From Chromohalobacter sarecensis (GTDB lineage Bacteria > Pseudomonadota > Gammaproteobacteria > Pseudomonadales > Halomonadaceae), in the NCBI RefSeq assembly GCF_023061135.1, contig NZ_JAKGAN010000002.1, forward strand, positions 248,001 through 312,000: DNA of 64,000 nucleotides, read 5' to 3'. A program made the translations under genes and the position numbers. Shown here piece after piece: positions 34,624-44,236 of this stretch. Position 1 is the stretch's first letter. Every line of letters begins with the position of its first letter. The notes under the pieces were generated by a model. That model did not search any database, had not been told where the DNA came from, and saw only the letters and a program-made list of their open reading frames with translations.

Positions 34624-36234
34624 ATGGAAAAACTGGCGCGTAGACTCGGGCTGCAAACCGATCCGACCATATTCTTCGTGTCGGCCGGCATCATGGTGGT
34701 CTTCCTGATCGCCCTGCTAGTGGCACCTGAACCCATCGGTGCTGCCTTCGGGGCCGGACGAACCTGGATCGTCACCAATCTTGGCTGGTTTTTCATCTTC
34801 GGGGTGACCAGTTGGGTGGTGTTTCTGCTGTGGGTAGCCATCAGTCGTTTCGGCGCAATTCGCCTCGGCGGCAATGATGCCAAGCCGGCTTATGGCAATG
34901 TCTCCTGGTTCACCATGCTGTTTGCCGGGGGCATCGGCACGGTGCTGATGTTCTGGGGGGTGGCCGAACCCATGTCGCATTTCGCCAACCCGCCGCGGCC
35001 GGATGTCGAGGCCTTCTCGGTGCAGGCCGCCGACGACGCCATGGGGTTCGCGATCTATCATCTGGGACTGCACACCTGGGCGATCTTTACGCTGCCCGGG
35101 TTGGCATTCGCGTATTTCATCTACCGCTATGACCTGCCGATGCGCTTTTCCTCGGTGTTCTATTCGTTGATCGGCGATCGTATCTACGGGCCACTGGGTA
35201 AAGCGCTGGATGTCTTCGCGATTCTCGGCACCCTGTTCGGTGTGGCCGTGTCGATCGGTCTGGGCACTCAGCAGATCAATGCCGGCTTGAGTGAGCTGCT
35301 CGGTGTCTCCAATGGCGTCATGCCCAAGGTCATCATCATCGCCGTTCTAACGACGGTGGCGGTGTGTTCGATCGTGGCGGGTCTGGACAAGGGCGTGAGG
35401 GTGCTGTCCAACATCAATATCGGCATGGCCGTCGGCTTGATGCTGTTCGTGCTGGTCACCGGGGCGACCGTGTTCCTGCTGCGCTCGATCATCGAAACGG
35501 TCGGCATCTACGTCTCCAACATCGTGCCGATGGCGTTCTGGAACGATGCGCTGGCGCAATATACTCACGAAGAGGGAGGCTGGGGATGGCAAGGAGGATG
35601 GACCGTCTTCTATTGGGCGTGGACGGTGACCTGGTCGCCTTTCATCGGCATCTTCGTGGCGCGTATCTCCCGCGGCCGCACGATCCGTGAATTCGTACTC
35701 GGTGTGTTGTTCGCCCCGTCGATATTTACCCTGGTGTGGTTCGCGATCTTCGGCTGGTCGGCAATGCAGATCGACGGTATCGGCGAAGATGCACGTGCGG
35801 CACTCGGCGCGCAGGCCGGGTCGCTGTCTACGGCAGTGGAGGAGAGCATTCCGCTGGCGATGTTCGCCTTTTTCGAGAACTTCCCGGCGGCGACGCTGAT
35901 TCAGGGCCTGGCGGTGGTCATCGTGGCGATCTTCTTCGCCACCTCGTCGGACTCAGCCTCACTGGTCGTCGATATGCTGTGCACCGGGACGCCCGAGCCG
36001 GGCCCCTGGCATCAGCGGGTGTTCTGGGGCGTGTCCGAAGGTATGCTGGCCGCGATGTTGATCGTGCTTGCCGGCGATGCCGGGTTGACCGCCTTGCAGC
36101 AGGTCATCACCGTCATTGGCCTGCCGATGTTCATCCTGGTGTTTGCCATGATGTTTGCGCTGCTGCGGGGCTTGGCCCACGAGAATCTCAGTGAAGTGAC
36201 CGTCGGCAAGCCGCCGCGAGCTGACGATCTGTAA
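34624..36234 (+). CDS. BCCT family transporter (betaine/carnitine/choline type)
   Basis: A 536-residue, 12-helix inner-membrane carrier. The family signature W-x-V-F-Y-W-A-W-T-V-T-W-S-P-F-I-G-I-F-V-A-R-I-S-R-G-R-T-region is complete. The helix with L-F-G-V-A-V-S-I-G-L-G-T-Q-Q-I corresponds to the ion/substrate unwound helix. Likely takes up choline or glycine betaine for osmotic balance, as expected in a halophile. The tail is short (about 20 residues), unlike strongly osmosensing BetP or BetT. AAAGGA precedes the ATG. Confidence 0.9.
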   Translation: MEKLARRLGLQTDPTIFFVSAGIMVVFLIALLVAPEPIGAAFGAGRTWIVTNLGWFFIFGVTSWVVFLLWVAISRFGAIRLGGNDAKPAYGNVSWFTMLFAGGIGTVLMFWGVAEPMSHFANPPRPDVEAFSVQAADDAMGFAIYHLGLHTWAIFTLPGLAFAYFIYRYDLPMRFSSVFYSLIGDRIYGPLGKALDVFAILGTLFGVAVSIGLGTQQINAGLSELLGVSNGVMPKVIIIAVLTTVAVCSIVAGLDKGVRVLSNINIGMAVGLMLFVLVTGATVFLLRSIIETVGIYVSNIVPMAFWNDALAQYTHEEGGWGWQGGWTVFYWAWTVTWSPFIGIFVARISRGRTIREFVLGVLFAPSIFTLVWFAIFGWSAMQIDGIGEDARAALGAQAGSLSTAVEESIPLAMFAFFENFPAATLIQGLAVVIVAIFFATSSDSASLVVDMLCTGTPEPGPWHQRVFWGVSEGMLAAMLIVLAGDAGLTALQQVITVIGLPMFILVFAMMFALLRGLAHENLSEVTVGKPPRADDL

Positions 36235-36320
36235 GCAGGCTGGGGTAGAAGAGAACGGGGACTGTCCGATGTGAGTGAGCGGGCGCCCCTCGCAATGGAA
36301 AGCGTGGAGGAGGAGCCAAC

Positions 36321-36350
36321 TTGGTTGTGCCTGCCGGCGGTGGGTAGAAT
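36321..36350 (+). promoter_or_regulatory. Candidate promoter of the Wadjet-like operon
   Basis: TTGGTT (36321-36326), 18 bases and TAGAAT (36345-36350). Transcription from about 36357 would give a leader of some 33 bases before the ATG at 36390, and would exclude the in-frame TTG at 36357 as start. Confidence 0.4.
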
Positions 36351-36389
36351 GGCTTTTTGCACAAAAGCGCAAACTACCAAGGACGCGGC

Positions 36390-39300
36390 ATGGCCCATTT
36401 ATTACGTATCGTGATGATTCACGGTCATCTGGAAGGCGTCGTCGAACTGGATGTCGATGGCCATACCAATATCTGTGGCACCAACGCTTCGGGCAAGACC
36501 ACGCTGCAGCGACTGGTGCCGGTCTTCTATGGCGAACTGCCCAACAAGGTCGTCCCCAAGACACGCATGAAGTTCGATGCCTTCTACCTGCCGCATCGCA
36601 ACAGCTATCTGATCTACGAATACCGTCGCGAAGCCGGCAATGTCTGCCAGGCCGTGCTGACGCGCAAGAAAGAGGGCGGCCTGGAATATCGCTTCGTCGC
36701 TGCGCCGTACCAGCCCGAAGACTACCTGGTGGAAAGTCAGGACGGTGTCGTGGCGCTGGAGTACGGCGACTGGCTGGCGGGGTTGCGTCGCGCCGGTATC
36801 AATTTCTCGGCCAAGTTCGGGGCGACCTCCGAATACCGTGCGGTGATCCAGAACGACTTCACCCAGCAGCAGGGCAATCGGCGCGAGGCGTTGAAGCTGC
36901 GCCAGACCGCTGCGCAGTTTAGCCTGGTCAAACCCGAGCGGCGCATCCGCCACATGGAAAAGCTGATTTCAGCGGTGCATGCCAAAGAGGGCAAGATGGA
37001 CACCCTCAAGACCATGCTGGCGGCGATCTTCGAGGAAGACGGCGTCGAACTGCCGGTGACTCGCATCCGCAACACCAAGGCGCGCGACTGGATCGCGCAG
37101 ATGCGCCAGTCGATGCGTCTGGAGCCGCTGCAAAAGTCACTGACGGAACTGGCCGATGTCGACCGCAATATCGTCGATCTGGAAGCGACCCTCTGGCAGC
37201 TCAAGCCACAGTTGGATGCCGACCGCCATCGCGCGGAGCGCGTGCTGGCCGACACCGAGGCCGAGCTGAACACGCAGCAGGAAGCCTTTCAGGCGCGCGA
37301 GCAGGAATACGAACAGGCGCGTGACACCCTCAATGACCGTATCAGTGAGCTTGCCAGCGAGCTTGATCGCACCCAGCGCAGCCTGAACGACCTGCAGCAG
37401 CAATATGAGCAATATGCCGAGGCCGATATGCCCGCCTTGGAGCGGGACCTGGCCGAACTGCCGCAATGGCGCGAACAGGCCCAGCAGTTGCAGGAGCATC
37501 TGGCGGTAATGCAGGAGGCCTCCAAGGCTAACCGCTCACGCCTTGATGGTCGCCTGCGTGAACTTGCCGATAACCTCTCGTGGCGCAGTGATGAAATCCA
37601 GGCGCTCATCAATGAACTGGGCGACGAGAAATCGGCGCGTCAGGAGCAGCAGTGGGCGTCCGAGCGTGAACTGGAAGCCCAGTACCACACGCAGCGCAGC
37701 GAACTGGACGCCGGCTATCAGGCCCGGCTCGAGCAAGGCATCGAACGCTTGGCCGATCTCAAGGCGCAACTCGCCTCGACCGGTCAGGTGCCCGAGGAGA
37801 TTCAGGAAGCGGAACTCGCCCAGTCCAGGGTCGATCAGGCCCAAAGCGATCGCAACGCGGCCGCCAGTCGACTCGAAGGCTTGCGCCGTGAGCACGAAAC
37901 CCTGCGCCGCGAACGCGACACGGCAGAGCAGCAGCGAGAAAGCGCCAAACAGCAACTCAATCGGGCGAATCAGCGCTCTCAGGAACTCCAGCGGCAGCGC
38001 GATCCTGACGAGGGCAGCCTGCGCTATTTCATGCGTTACCATCGCCCTGGCTGGGAGCACCGCCTGGGCAAGGTCATCGCGCCGGAACTGCTCGAGCGCC
38101 GCGATCTTTCGCCACAGCTCGGTGACACCGAGCATGATGACCTGTTCGGCGTGGCGCTCGATCTTGCCGCCATCGAGTTGCCCGATCACGCCCGCGACGA
38201 GGCGAGTCTCAATGCTGCTATCGATGTCGCCGAGGCTGAACAAGCGCGCGCCGAAACCGATCTTCAGGCTGCCGAGAAACAACTCAAGGCCTGCCATGAC
38301 CGAGTACAGGGGGCCGAGGAACCTCTGAGCCAGGCGCGGCTCGCCCTCAAGCATGCCGATGACGAAGTCGAATATGCCCTGGATGCCCGACATCAACTTC
38401 AGGAGCGCCACGCTCGGCAGCAGAAAGAGCGCCGGCAGGCCGCCGAAGAAGCGCTGGCCAGTCAGCAGGCCGCCGACAAGGCGCTGCGCGATGAAAAGCG
38501 CGAGGCACTCAGCACGCTCGATGAGACTCATCAAGCGCAACTTTTGGAACTCAAGGCCGATGGCCAGAGCCAACTGGCCAGCTTCGATGCCCGTATCGAT
38601 CAGTACAAGCAGCAACTCGAAGGCCTCAAGACTGAGCACCAGCGTCAACGCCAGGAACTGGAAGCGGCCTTCGATCAGGAGCTGCAAGACCAGGGCGGTG
38701 ATCCTGAAACCCTGCGCTCGACGCGCCAGCGCATCAGCGATCTGCAGGAGCGCATTCGCGTCACCGAAAGCCGCCGTGAAGAGCTCGATGCCTACACGCG
38801 TTTCATGCGTGTCGAATGGGGCGAGCGCAAGCCGCAACTGGTCGACCGCGAAGCGACGCTGACGCGTGACAAGCAGGCCGCCGAGCACCAGCGTGAGCAG
38901 TGCCGCAGCGATTATCAGGCTGCCAAGGTGGCGCACCAGAAAGCCACCAAGACGCTCAAGGCACGCTGCAATGGCGAACGCGAAGTCATCGATGCCCTCA
39001 AGCCATTGCTCGGTCAGGTCGACGGGCTAGGGCTTACTTCAACGCCGAGTGCCGCCGACGAACCTTCCCGGGAGGCGCCAGGCGATGTGCATGAACGCAT
39101 CGAGCGTACGCGCCAAGCACTGAGCAACCGGAGCAGGGAGGTGGAAACCCTGCGCAAGGGCTGCGAACAGGTCGAAAGCGAGCTGATCAAGGGCGCCAGC
39201 CAGGGTTTCGTCGAGACCCTGGAAGCCGAGCGCGCCAAGCTGTTCAGTGGTGCTGGCAGCGGGGCGGGCGAGCAGGGCATCGATCCACGGCGTCAGCTCC

Positions 39301-40100
39301 CGTTGCTGCGGGGCATGCTGCAATTGCTCGAAGACCAGCAGCAGCAATTGATCCAGCAGGGACGCAATCTGGGCGCCGATCTGGACAAGTTCTTCACCGT
39401 CTTCCGCGACCTCAATCGACGCATCAGTGCCCAGAGCCGTCGCTTGTCCGAAGAGGTGGCCGATGACCTGCGCCTCGAGGGCATCAACAAGGCCGAGGTA
39501 CGCATTCAGTCGACCATCGACGAGCTGGGCTTCTGGGAGCCGCTCAAGCGCTTCGCTCAGCTTTACCGTGACTGGGAGAGTTCCAGCCAGACGCTGCCTA
39601 GTGATGACTATCTGGATGCGCTGGCCGATGTCGTCGATCTGCTGCGCCACGACCAGCAATACAGTTTCGAAAGCCTGCTGCGCCTTGAGTTGCACTTGAA
39701 CGAGGGTGGCACCGACCTGGTGATCAAGAGCGATCGTCAGTTGCTCGAATCTTCGAGCCACGGCATGGCTTATCTGATCCTGTGCAAGTTCCTGCTCGCC
39801 TTTACGCGGTTGTTGCGCGGACCATCGGAGATCGCCATTCACTGGCCCATCGATGAGATCGGCACGCTGGCCTATCACAATGTCGAGATGCTGTTCGAGG
39901 CCTGCGATAGCAACCGCATCCATATCGTCGGGGCGTTTCCCAACCCCGAATCCGACGTCTTGCTATTGTTCCATAACCGCTATCTGATCGACCGTGACGC
40001 CGAGCAACCCAGTCGCCGCCGCCTGAAGCGCATCGAACCGCGTCTTAGTCGCCTGGCCGAGCGCCTGCAGGAACGTACCACCGAGGAGGTCGCGTCATGA
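36390..40100 (+). CDS. jetC: SMC-like ATPase of a Wadjet/MksB-type condensin (JetC)
   Basis: A 1236-residue SMC-like protein. The N-terminal head carries Walker A G-T-N-A-S-G-K-T-T (residues 30-38). Two long coiled coils rich in Gln, Glu and Arg (about 275-540 and 640-960) flank a non-coiled, hinge-like middle (about 545-610). The C-terminal head has a signature-like S-S-S-H-G-M-A-Y near 1118-1125 and Walker B I-A-I-H-W-P-I-D-E-I-G with D1155-E1156. In JetABCD systems this dimer extrudes DNA loops and selects small circular DNA for cutting. AAGGAC precedes the ATG. Its stop overlaps the next start (ATGA). SMC-first order is unlike the usual A-B-C-D. The fold is firm; the Wadjet role rests on the four-gene context. 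Confidence 0.88.
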   Translation: MAHLLRIVMIHGHLEGVVELDVDGHTNICGTNASGKTTLQRLVPVFYGELPNKVVPKTRMKFDAFYLPHRNSYLIYEYRREAGNVCQAVLTRKKEGGLEYRFVAAPYQPEDYLVESQDGVVALEYGDWLAGLRRAGINFSAKFGATSEYRAVIQNDFTQQQGNRREALKLRQTAAQFSLVKPERRIRHMEKLISAVHAKEGKMDTLKTMLAAIFEEDGVELPVTRIRNTKARDWIAQMRQSMRLEPLQKSLTELADVDRNIVDLEATLWQLKPQLDADRHRAERVLADTEAELNTQQEAFQAREQEYEQARDTLNDRISELASELDRTQRSLNDLQQQYEQYAEADMPALERDLAELPQWREQAQQLQEHLAVMQEASKANRSRLDGRLRELADNLSWRSDEIQALINELGDEKSARQEQQWASERELEAQYHTQRSELDAGYQARLEQGIERLADLKAQLASTGQVPEEIQEAELAQSRVDQAQSDRNAAASRLEGLRREHETLRRERDTAEQQRESAKQQLNRANQRSQELQRQRDPDEGSLRYFMRYHRPGWEHRLGKVIAPELLERRDLSPQLGDTEHDDLFGVALDLAAIELPDHARDEASLNAAIDVAEAEQARAETDLQAAEKQLKACHDRVQGAEEPLSQARLALKHADDEVEYALDARHQLQERHARQQKERRQAAEEALASQQAADKALRDEKREALSTLDETHQAQLLELKADGQSQLASFDARIDQYKQQLEGLKTEHQRQRQELEAAFDQELQDQGGDPETLRSTRQRISDLQERIRVTESRREELDAYTRFMRVEWGERKPQLVDREATLTRDKQAAEHQREQCRSDYQAAKVAHQKATKTLKARCNGEREVIDALKPLLGQVDGLGLTSTPSAADEPSREAPGDVHERIERTRQALSNRSREVETLRKGCEQVESELIKGASQGFVETLEAERAKLFSGAGSGAGEQGIDPRRQLPLLRGMLQLLEDQQQQLIQQGRNLGADLDKFFTVFRDLNRRISAQSRRLSEEVADDLRLEGINKAEVRIQSTIDELGFWEPLKRFAQLYRDWESSSQTLPSDDYLDALADVVDLLRHDQQYSFESLLRLELHLNEGGTDLVIKSDRQLLESSSHGMAYLILCKFLLAFTRLLRGPSEIAIHWPIDEIGTLAYHNVEMLFEACDSNRIHIVGAFPNPESDVLLLFHNRYLIDRDAEQPSRRRLKRIEPRLSRLAERLQERTTEEVAS

Positions 40101-40723
40101 TCGAACATGGTCCGCTGCTGGAGCGTTTGCTGGCCGGCGAGTTCGTCTGCGCCGTGAGCGATGAAAGAGCCTTCCGGCGTCTCGAAGACGATGAGGTGCG
40201 CGAGCAGATCGATACTTACCTGCGGCCGCTCAATCGCCGCTTGGCCACCAACGCCGAGGGCAGTGTCTACTTCCTGGCATGGCGGCAGCTCAACGACGAG
40301 GCCCGCGAGCAGCTATCGCGGCAGCTCGGCGAGGTGCTGCATAGCCTGATGCCGATGCTCGAATGGCTGCAGTTGATGCAGGAAGCCCTGGGCCATGATG
40401 CCCTGGTGGCACCTGGCGACGTGCTCAAACCCGCCGAACTCAGTGCCCGCTGCGAGGACAACCAGAGCCTGCGCGAGCAGCTCGAACGTCTCGCCGGCGA
40501 CAGCTTCTTCGGTTCTCAGAGCGAACAGCTCGACGCCCAGATGAAGCAAGTCTTCAAACGCCTCAGGGAACACGGCTATCTGCTGCAGCCGCATGCCGAC
40601 CGCCAGGTCTATCTGGTCACCGGCAAGATCGATTACCTCGTCGACCTAGTGCGGCTCATTCGCGACGAAGAAAACCTGCCCGTCGACGACGAGAGCCCGC
40701 AGACGCAGGAAAGCTTGTTATGA
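40097..40723 (+). CDS. jetB: KITE-like subunit, MksE/JetB type
   Basis: A 208-residue protein whose position and pattern match MksE/JetB. The N-terminal L-L-E-R-L-L-A-G-E-F-V-C-A-V-S-D matches the start of MksE-like proteins, and later winged-helix-type segments end in G-Y-L-L-Q-P-H...Y-L-V-T-G-K-I-D-Y-L. KITE proteins bind the kleisin and DNA in the condensin core. GGAGGT precedes the ATG, which overlaps the jetC stop by 4 bp. Confidence 0.8.
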   Translation: MIEHGPLLERLLAGEFVCAVSDERAFRRLEDDEVREQIDTYLRPLNRRLATNAEGSVYFLAWRQLNDEAREQLSRQLGEVLHSLMPMLEWLQLMQEALGHDALVAPGDVLKPAELSARCEDNQSLREQLERLAGDSFFGSQSEQLDAQMKQVFKRLREHGYLLQPHADRQVYLVTGKIDYLVDLVRLIRDEENLPVDDESPQTQESLL

Positions 40724-41979
40724 AAGAGTTTGCGGTGAGCGACGAGCATGAGCTGGAAAGTCGCCTGATCGGCACCGGCGTGGAACGTCTGGCGCTGCTT
40801 GGCAAGCACGCCGACGTCCTGATGCAGGGCTACAGTCGCGATGAAGTGCCGCTGGAGGCCCTGAGCGACAGTGCGCTGCGGCGGCTGCTGGCCGCGCGTA
40901 TCGTCTGGCGGCCTGATGATCAAGGGGGCGTCAAGCTGGCGCCCAGGGTGCGCGAGTTGATCGCCGAGATGCTGGCCGACGAAACCCGCCGCCAGGTCAA
41001 CGCCGATGTGGGCGAAACCCTGGAGCTGGTGCGCACGCTGGTGCAGAGCTACCGCGAGGCCCAGAGCCAGGGCGAATACTGGCGTCAGGAGCAGCAGTTG
41101 CTGCGTCTGCGCCAGGCCGTCGATGATCTCAACGGACGTTTCGCCGATGCCATCGACAGTCTCTGGCAGCGCCTCAACAGCGACTTCGGCTTCGTCAGTC
41201 GCCTGACCGACAAGATTCGCGAAAACGAGCGTGCCCAGAAGCAGATCGTGCGCCTGCTGGATGGCCTGCAACTGATCGACTTCGACGAGCTGATCGAACT
41301 GGTCGGCGGCGATGGCACCCTGCGCAAGCTGCTGATCAGTCAATTGCAGCGCCAGATCAGCCAGCACTACACCAGCTTGCGTGAAGTCCAGAGTCGTTTG
41401 ACCGAGCTGATGGCCCGCTTCCGCCAGCAGCAATCGCGCAGTCGGTTGATCAGTGGCATGGCGGCGTTTCTGCGTGAGCATCCCAACTTCGTTCCCGGTA
41501 ACTATGCACGGCGCAGCGATGTGCCCGACCTGATCAACCAGGCCGTCCCGTTGATCGCCGCTGCCGCGCCGGCCTTGGATCATGAGCCGGATATTCGCGT
41601 ACTGACCGACCTCGTGCACCAGTTGCCGACGCCGCTGCACAAGCCGCAGACGGTCGCCGCTGCACGGCCCGCCGAAGCCGAGGAGCAGAGTTTGGTGGCG
41701 GCGCGCCAACAGGCGCTCAAGCAGGACGTGGAAAGCTTCTATCTGACGGTGATCGACCATCCCGATCCCCCCGGCATCAGTGCGCTGGCGTACCTGCAGG
41801 AAAGTGACATGGAATGGGGTGAGGAGATCTGGCTCTTCCAGGTGATCGCCGAGTACCAGGGCCTGCCACGCAACGAGCAAAAGGCCTTTGAGCTGCATCA
41901 ATTGGAGAGCCGCGCCAGCCGCTTCAACGACCTTCGGCTGATCCACGACGTCACCCTGCAACTGGCGAATTCGGCATGA
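40720..41979 (+). CDS. jetA: Kleisin-like subunit, MksF/JetA type
   Basis: A 419-residue, largely helical protein placed where MksF/JetA is expected. A winged-helix-like N-terminus (about 1-100) is followed by a helical middle (about 100-270) and a C-terminal domain (about 330-419) after a Pro/Ala-rich linker. Kleisins bridge the two SMC heads. No catalytic motif. It overlaps both neighbours by 4 bp. Assigned by context and shape more than by a signature motif. Confidence 0.75.
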   Translation: MKEFAVSDEHELESRLIGTGVERLALLGKHADVLMQGYSRDEVPLEALSDSALRRLLAARIVWRPDDQGGVKLAPRVRELIAEMLADETRRQVNADVGETLELVRTLVQSYREAQSQGEYWRQEQQLLRLRQAVDDLNGRFADAIDSLWQRLNSDFGFVSRLTDKIRENERAQKQIVRLLDGLQLIDFDELIELVGGDGTLRKLLISQLQRQISQHYTSLREVQSRLTELMARFRQQQSRSRLISGMAAFLREHPNFVPGNYARRSDVPDLINQAVPLIAAAAPALDHEPDIRVLTDLVHQLPTPLHKPQTVAAARPAEAEEQSLVAARQQALKQDVESFYLTVIDHPDPPGISALAYLQESDMEWGEEIWLFQVIAEYQGLPRNEQKAFELHQLESRASRFNDLRLIHDVTLQLANSA

Positions 41980-42857
41980 ATGAAGCGTTATCGCCCCGGA
42001 CTCATCGTTGGCTCAGCGGCATTCACGATAGGTTGCGCCGTCAATCATGTGTCGAAAAGAAGCTCCAGCTCGAAGCGACGCAAGAATTCAGGGGATGGTG
42101 CGATGAGCATGAAATCGATCTCGATGCCTACCTGGGAAGCGGTGTGCTGCGCTTCGATCGCATGCTGATCACCAAGGTTCAGGATCTGCTGGACAGCCTT
42201 GGCCATCTTCCCCTGGGGGAGAGCGCCAGTGGCAAGACGACCTCCCAGCAGGCACGGCTCAGCGACCTGGAAGACAAAGGCTCGAGAGAGCGCCCGCGCG
42301 CCCATCGTGTGCTGCTGAATCTCGAGACATTGAGCTCTCGGCCGGGGATTTCCGACGCCGCCCGTGAGATCATCGATCTCGACTGGCGCGAGCTGGACCT
42401 TGATGCCTTCGATGCGCTGATCATGATCGAGAACCTCGACAGCTTCTATGCCTTTGCGCCTGATAGCTTGGCGCTGGCGGGATATTGCCAGCCGCTGGTG
42501 GTCTATAGGGGCGACAGGCACTATGGCGGTGGCTTCAGCCAACTGGCCAAGGCCTGGAGCGCCCGCAGTAAGCCGCACCTGGGGTTTGGCGATTTCGACC
42601 CGCGAGGCGTGCGTATCGTACTCGGCAGCGGGGCCACGCAGATGCTGCTGCCACCCCCGGACTGGCTACGCGAGCACGCTACGCGACATCATGTACCCGC
42701 CGAGCAGTTCCCGGATCAAGATGCATTGCGCCAGTATCGCGACCAACTGCCGGCCGAGCATCCTCTGCACGGCTACCTGGCATTGCTGCTCGACGAGCAA
42801 CGCGGACTCAAGCAACAGTGGTTTGATGAACGACAGGAGCGAGTGCCGCTCAAGTGA
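41976..42857 (+). CDS. jetD: Toprim nuclease subunit, MksG/JetD type (compact)
   Basis: A 293-residue protein with a Toprim core. The glutamate is E152 in I-M-I-E-N-L-D-S-F, and the D-x-D pair is D206/D208 in G-F-G-D-F-D-P-R-G, an arrangement seen in JetD and topoisomerase VI-like nucleases. An L-D-E-Q-R-G-L-K-Q segment near the C-terminus recalls the last conserved JetD motif. In Wadjet the JetD dimer cuts the trapped plasmid. At 293 residues it is about 100 shorter than the usual JetD, mainly in the N-terminal arm. It overlaps jetA by 4 bp and ends the operon. Confidence 0.8.
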   Translation: MNEALSPRTHRWLSGIHDRLRRQSCVEKKLQLEATQEFRGWCDEHEIDLDAYLGSGVLRFDRMLITKVQDLLDSLGHLPLGESASGKTTSQQARLSDLEDKGSRERPRAHRVLLNLETLSSRPGISDAAREIIDLDWRELDLDAFDALIMIENLDSFYAFAPDSLALAGYCQPLVVYRGDRHYGGGFSQLAKAWSARSKPHLGFGDFDPRGVRIVLGSGATQMLLPPPDWLREHATRHHVPAEQFPDQDALRQYRDQLPAEHPLHGYLALLLDEQRGLKQQWFDERQERVPLK

Positions 42858-42901
42858 TCCTTTACTTGCTGCCGTTGAGGCTGTGGGGGCATCGAGACGT
42901 T

Positions 42902-44236
42902 TCATGACGTCCCGTCGGCGTGGGCGTCGAGTTCGGCGCGCCAGGCTTGCATCTGTTTGAAGCGTTTTTCCTGGCCGTATTCCGTGGGGTTGAAAAAGGT
43001 GGTCTCGGGGAGCTCCGAGGGCCAGCAGTCGTGTGCGCGGCCGGCGGGGTAGCCGTTGGGTTCGTTGTGCGCATAGCGGTAGCCCTCGCCATGGCCGAGG
43101 GATTCCATCAACTTGGTGGGGGCGTTGCGCAAATACGTTGGCACCTCGAAGTCGGGATTCGCGGCGACGAATTGCTTGGCCGCGTTCCAGGCCTGGTCGA
43201 TGGCGTTGCTCTTGGGCGCGATGGCGAGATGCAGTGCGGCATGGGCGATGGCGCGCTGGCCTTCGTAGTCGCCCAGACGCAGGTAGGCATCCCAGGCGGC
43301 CATCACCAGCGGCAGGGCACGGGGCTCGGCATTGCCGACATCCTCCGAGGCGATGGCGGCGAGGCGGCGTACCACGTCGAGTGGGTCGCCGCCGCCCTGC
43401 ACGAATTGCGCGATGTACAAAAGTGCAGCATCGGCGCGTGACGAGCGTATCGACTTGTGGATCGCCGAGAGCAGGTCGTAATAATGATCGCCCTGTTTGT
43501 CGAAGGCGCTGCCCTGGTGCCCCAGGACTTCATGCAGCGCTTGCAGGGTCAGGCGTTCGCCGTTCTCGGTGGGTGTGGCGAAATCGCAAGCCGTCTCCAG
43601 CAGACCCAGTGCGCGACGTGCGTCGCCCGAGGCCGAGCGTGCGAGCGTTTCCAGCACGTCTTCGTCGGCCTCGATATGGCGCTCTCCTAGGCCACGTTGG
43701 GTATCCGTCAGGGCCTGATGCAGCACACGCAGCAGGTCGTCCACCTCCAGTTTGCGCAGCACATAGACGCGTGCCCGCGAGAGGAGCGCCGAATTGACCT
43801 CGAAGGAGGGATTCTCGGTGGTCGCGCCGATCAGGGTCAGCAGCCCGGATTCGACGTGCGGCAGCAGGGCATCCTGCTGGCTCTTGTTGAGACGGTGGAT
43901 CTCGTCGAGAAACAACAGCGTCGGCTGTCCGCGGACCTGGCCCTCGCGGGCACGTTCCACGGCGGCGCGGATGTCCTTGACGCCGGCCATCACCGCCGAC
44001 AGGCGTTCGAGCATGGCACCCGAGGCATCGGCGAGGATATCGGCCAGGGTGGTCTTGCCCACGCCCGGCGGCCCCCACAGGATCATCGAGCGTACCGCGC
44101 CGCTTTCCGCCATGCGACTCAGCGGTTTGCCGGGGCCGACCAGCGCCTCCTGGCCGACGTAGTCATCGAGCTGGCGTGGCCGCATGCGATAGGCCAGCGG
44201 CGTGTTATCGGGTTGGGATGAAGCGAACAGGTCCAT
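42902..44236 (-). CDS. rarA: Replication-associated recombination protein A
   Basis: A 444-residue AAA+ ATPase (MgsA/RarA) acting at stalled replication forks with SSB. R-P-x-x-L-D-D-Y-V-G-Q opens the protein, Walker A is G-P-P-G-V-G-K-T-T near 54-62, Walker B is L-L-F-L-D-E-I-H-R, and sensor 1 is G-A-T-T-E-N-P. The C-terminal tetramerisation region ends with [10 protein letters not shown] and G-Y-x-Y-A-H-N-E-P, all typical. Full length. Converges with jetD. Confidence 0.95.
   Translation of the reverse strand: MDLFASSQPDNTPLAYRMRPRQLDDYVGQEALVGPGKPLSRMAESGAVRSMILWGPPGVGKTTLADILADASGAMLERLSAVMAGVKDIRAAVERAREGQVRGQPTLLFLDEIHRLNKSQQDALLPHVESGLLTLIGATTENPSFEVNSALLSRARVYVLRKLEVDDLLRVLHQALTDTQRGLGERHIEADEDVLETLARSASGDARRALGLLETACDFATPTENGERLTLQALHEVLGHQGSAFDKQGDHYYDLLSAIHKSIRSSRADAALLYIAQFVQGGGDPLDVVRRLAAIASEDVGNAEPRALPLVMAAWDAYLRLGDYEGQRAIAHAALHLAIAPKSNAIDQAWNAAKQFVAANPDFEVPTYLRNAPTKLMESLGHGEGYRYAHNEPNGYPAGRAHDCWPSELPETTFFNPTEYGQEKRFKQMQAWRAELDAHADGTS

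Noticed and set aside
37536-38936. 466-codon minus-strand frame inside the SMC gene
   Set aside because: Leu-rich shadow of the Gln/Glu-rich coiled coil on the plus strand; antisense of coiled coils commonly gives such open frames.
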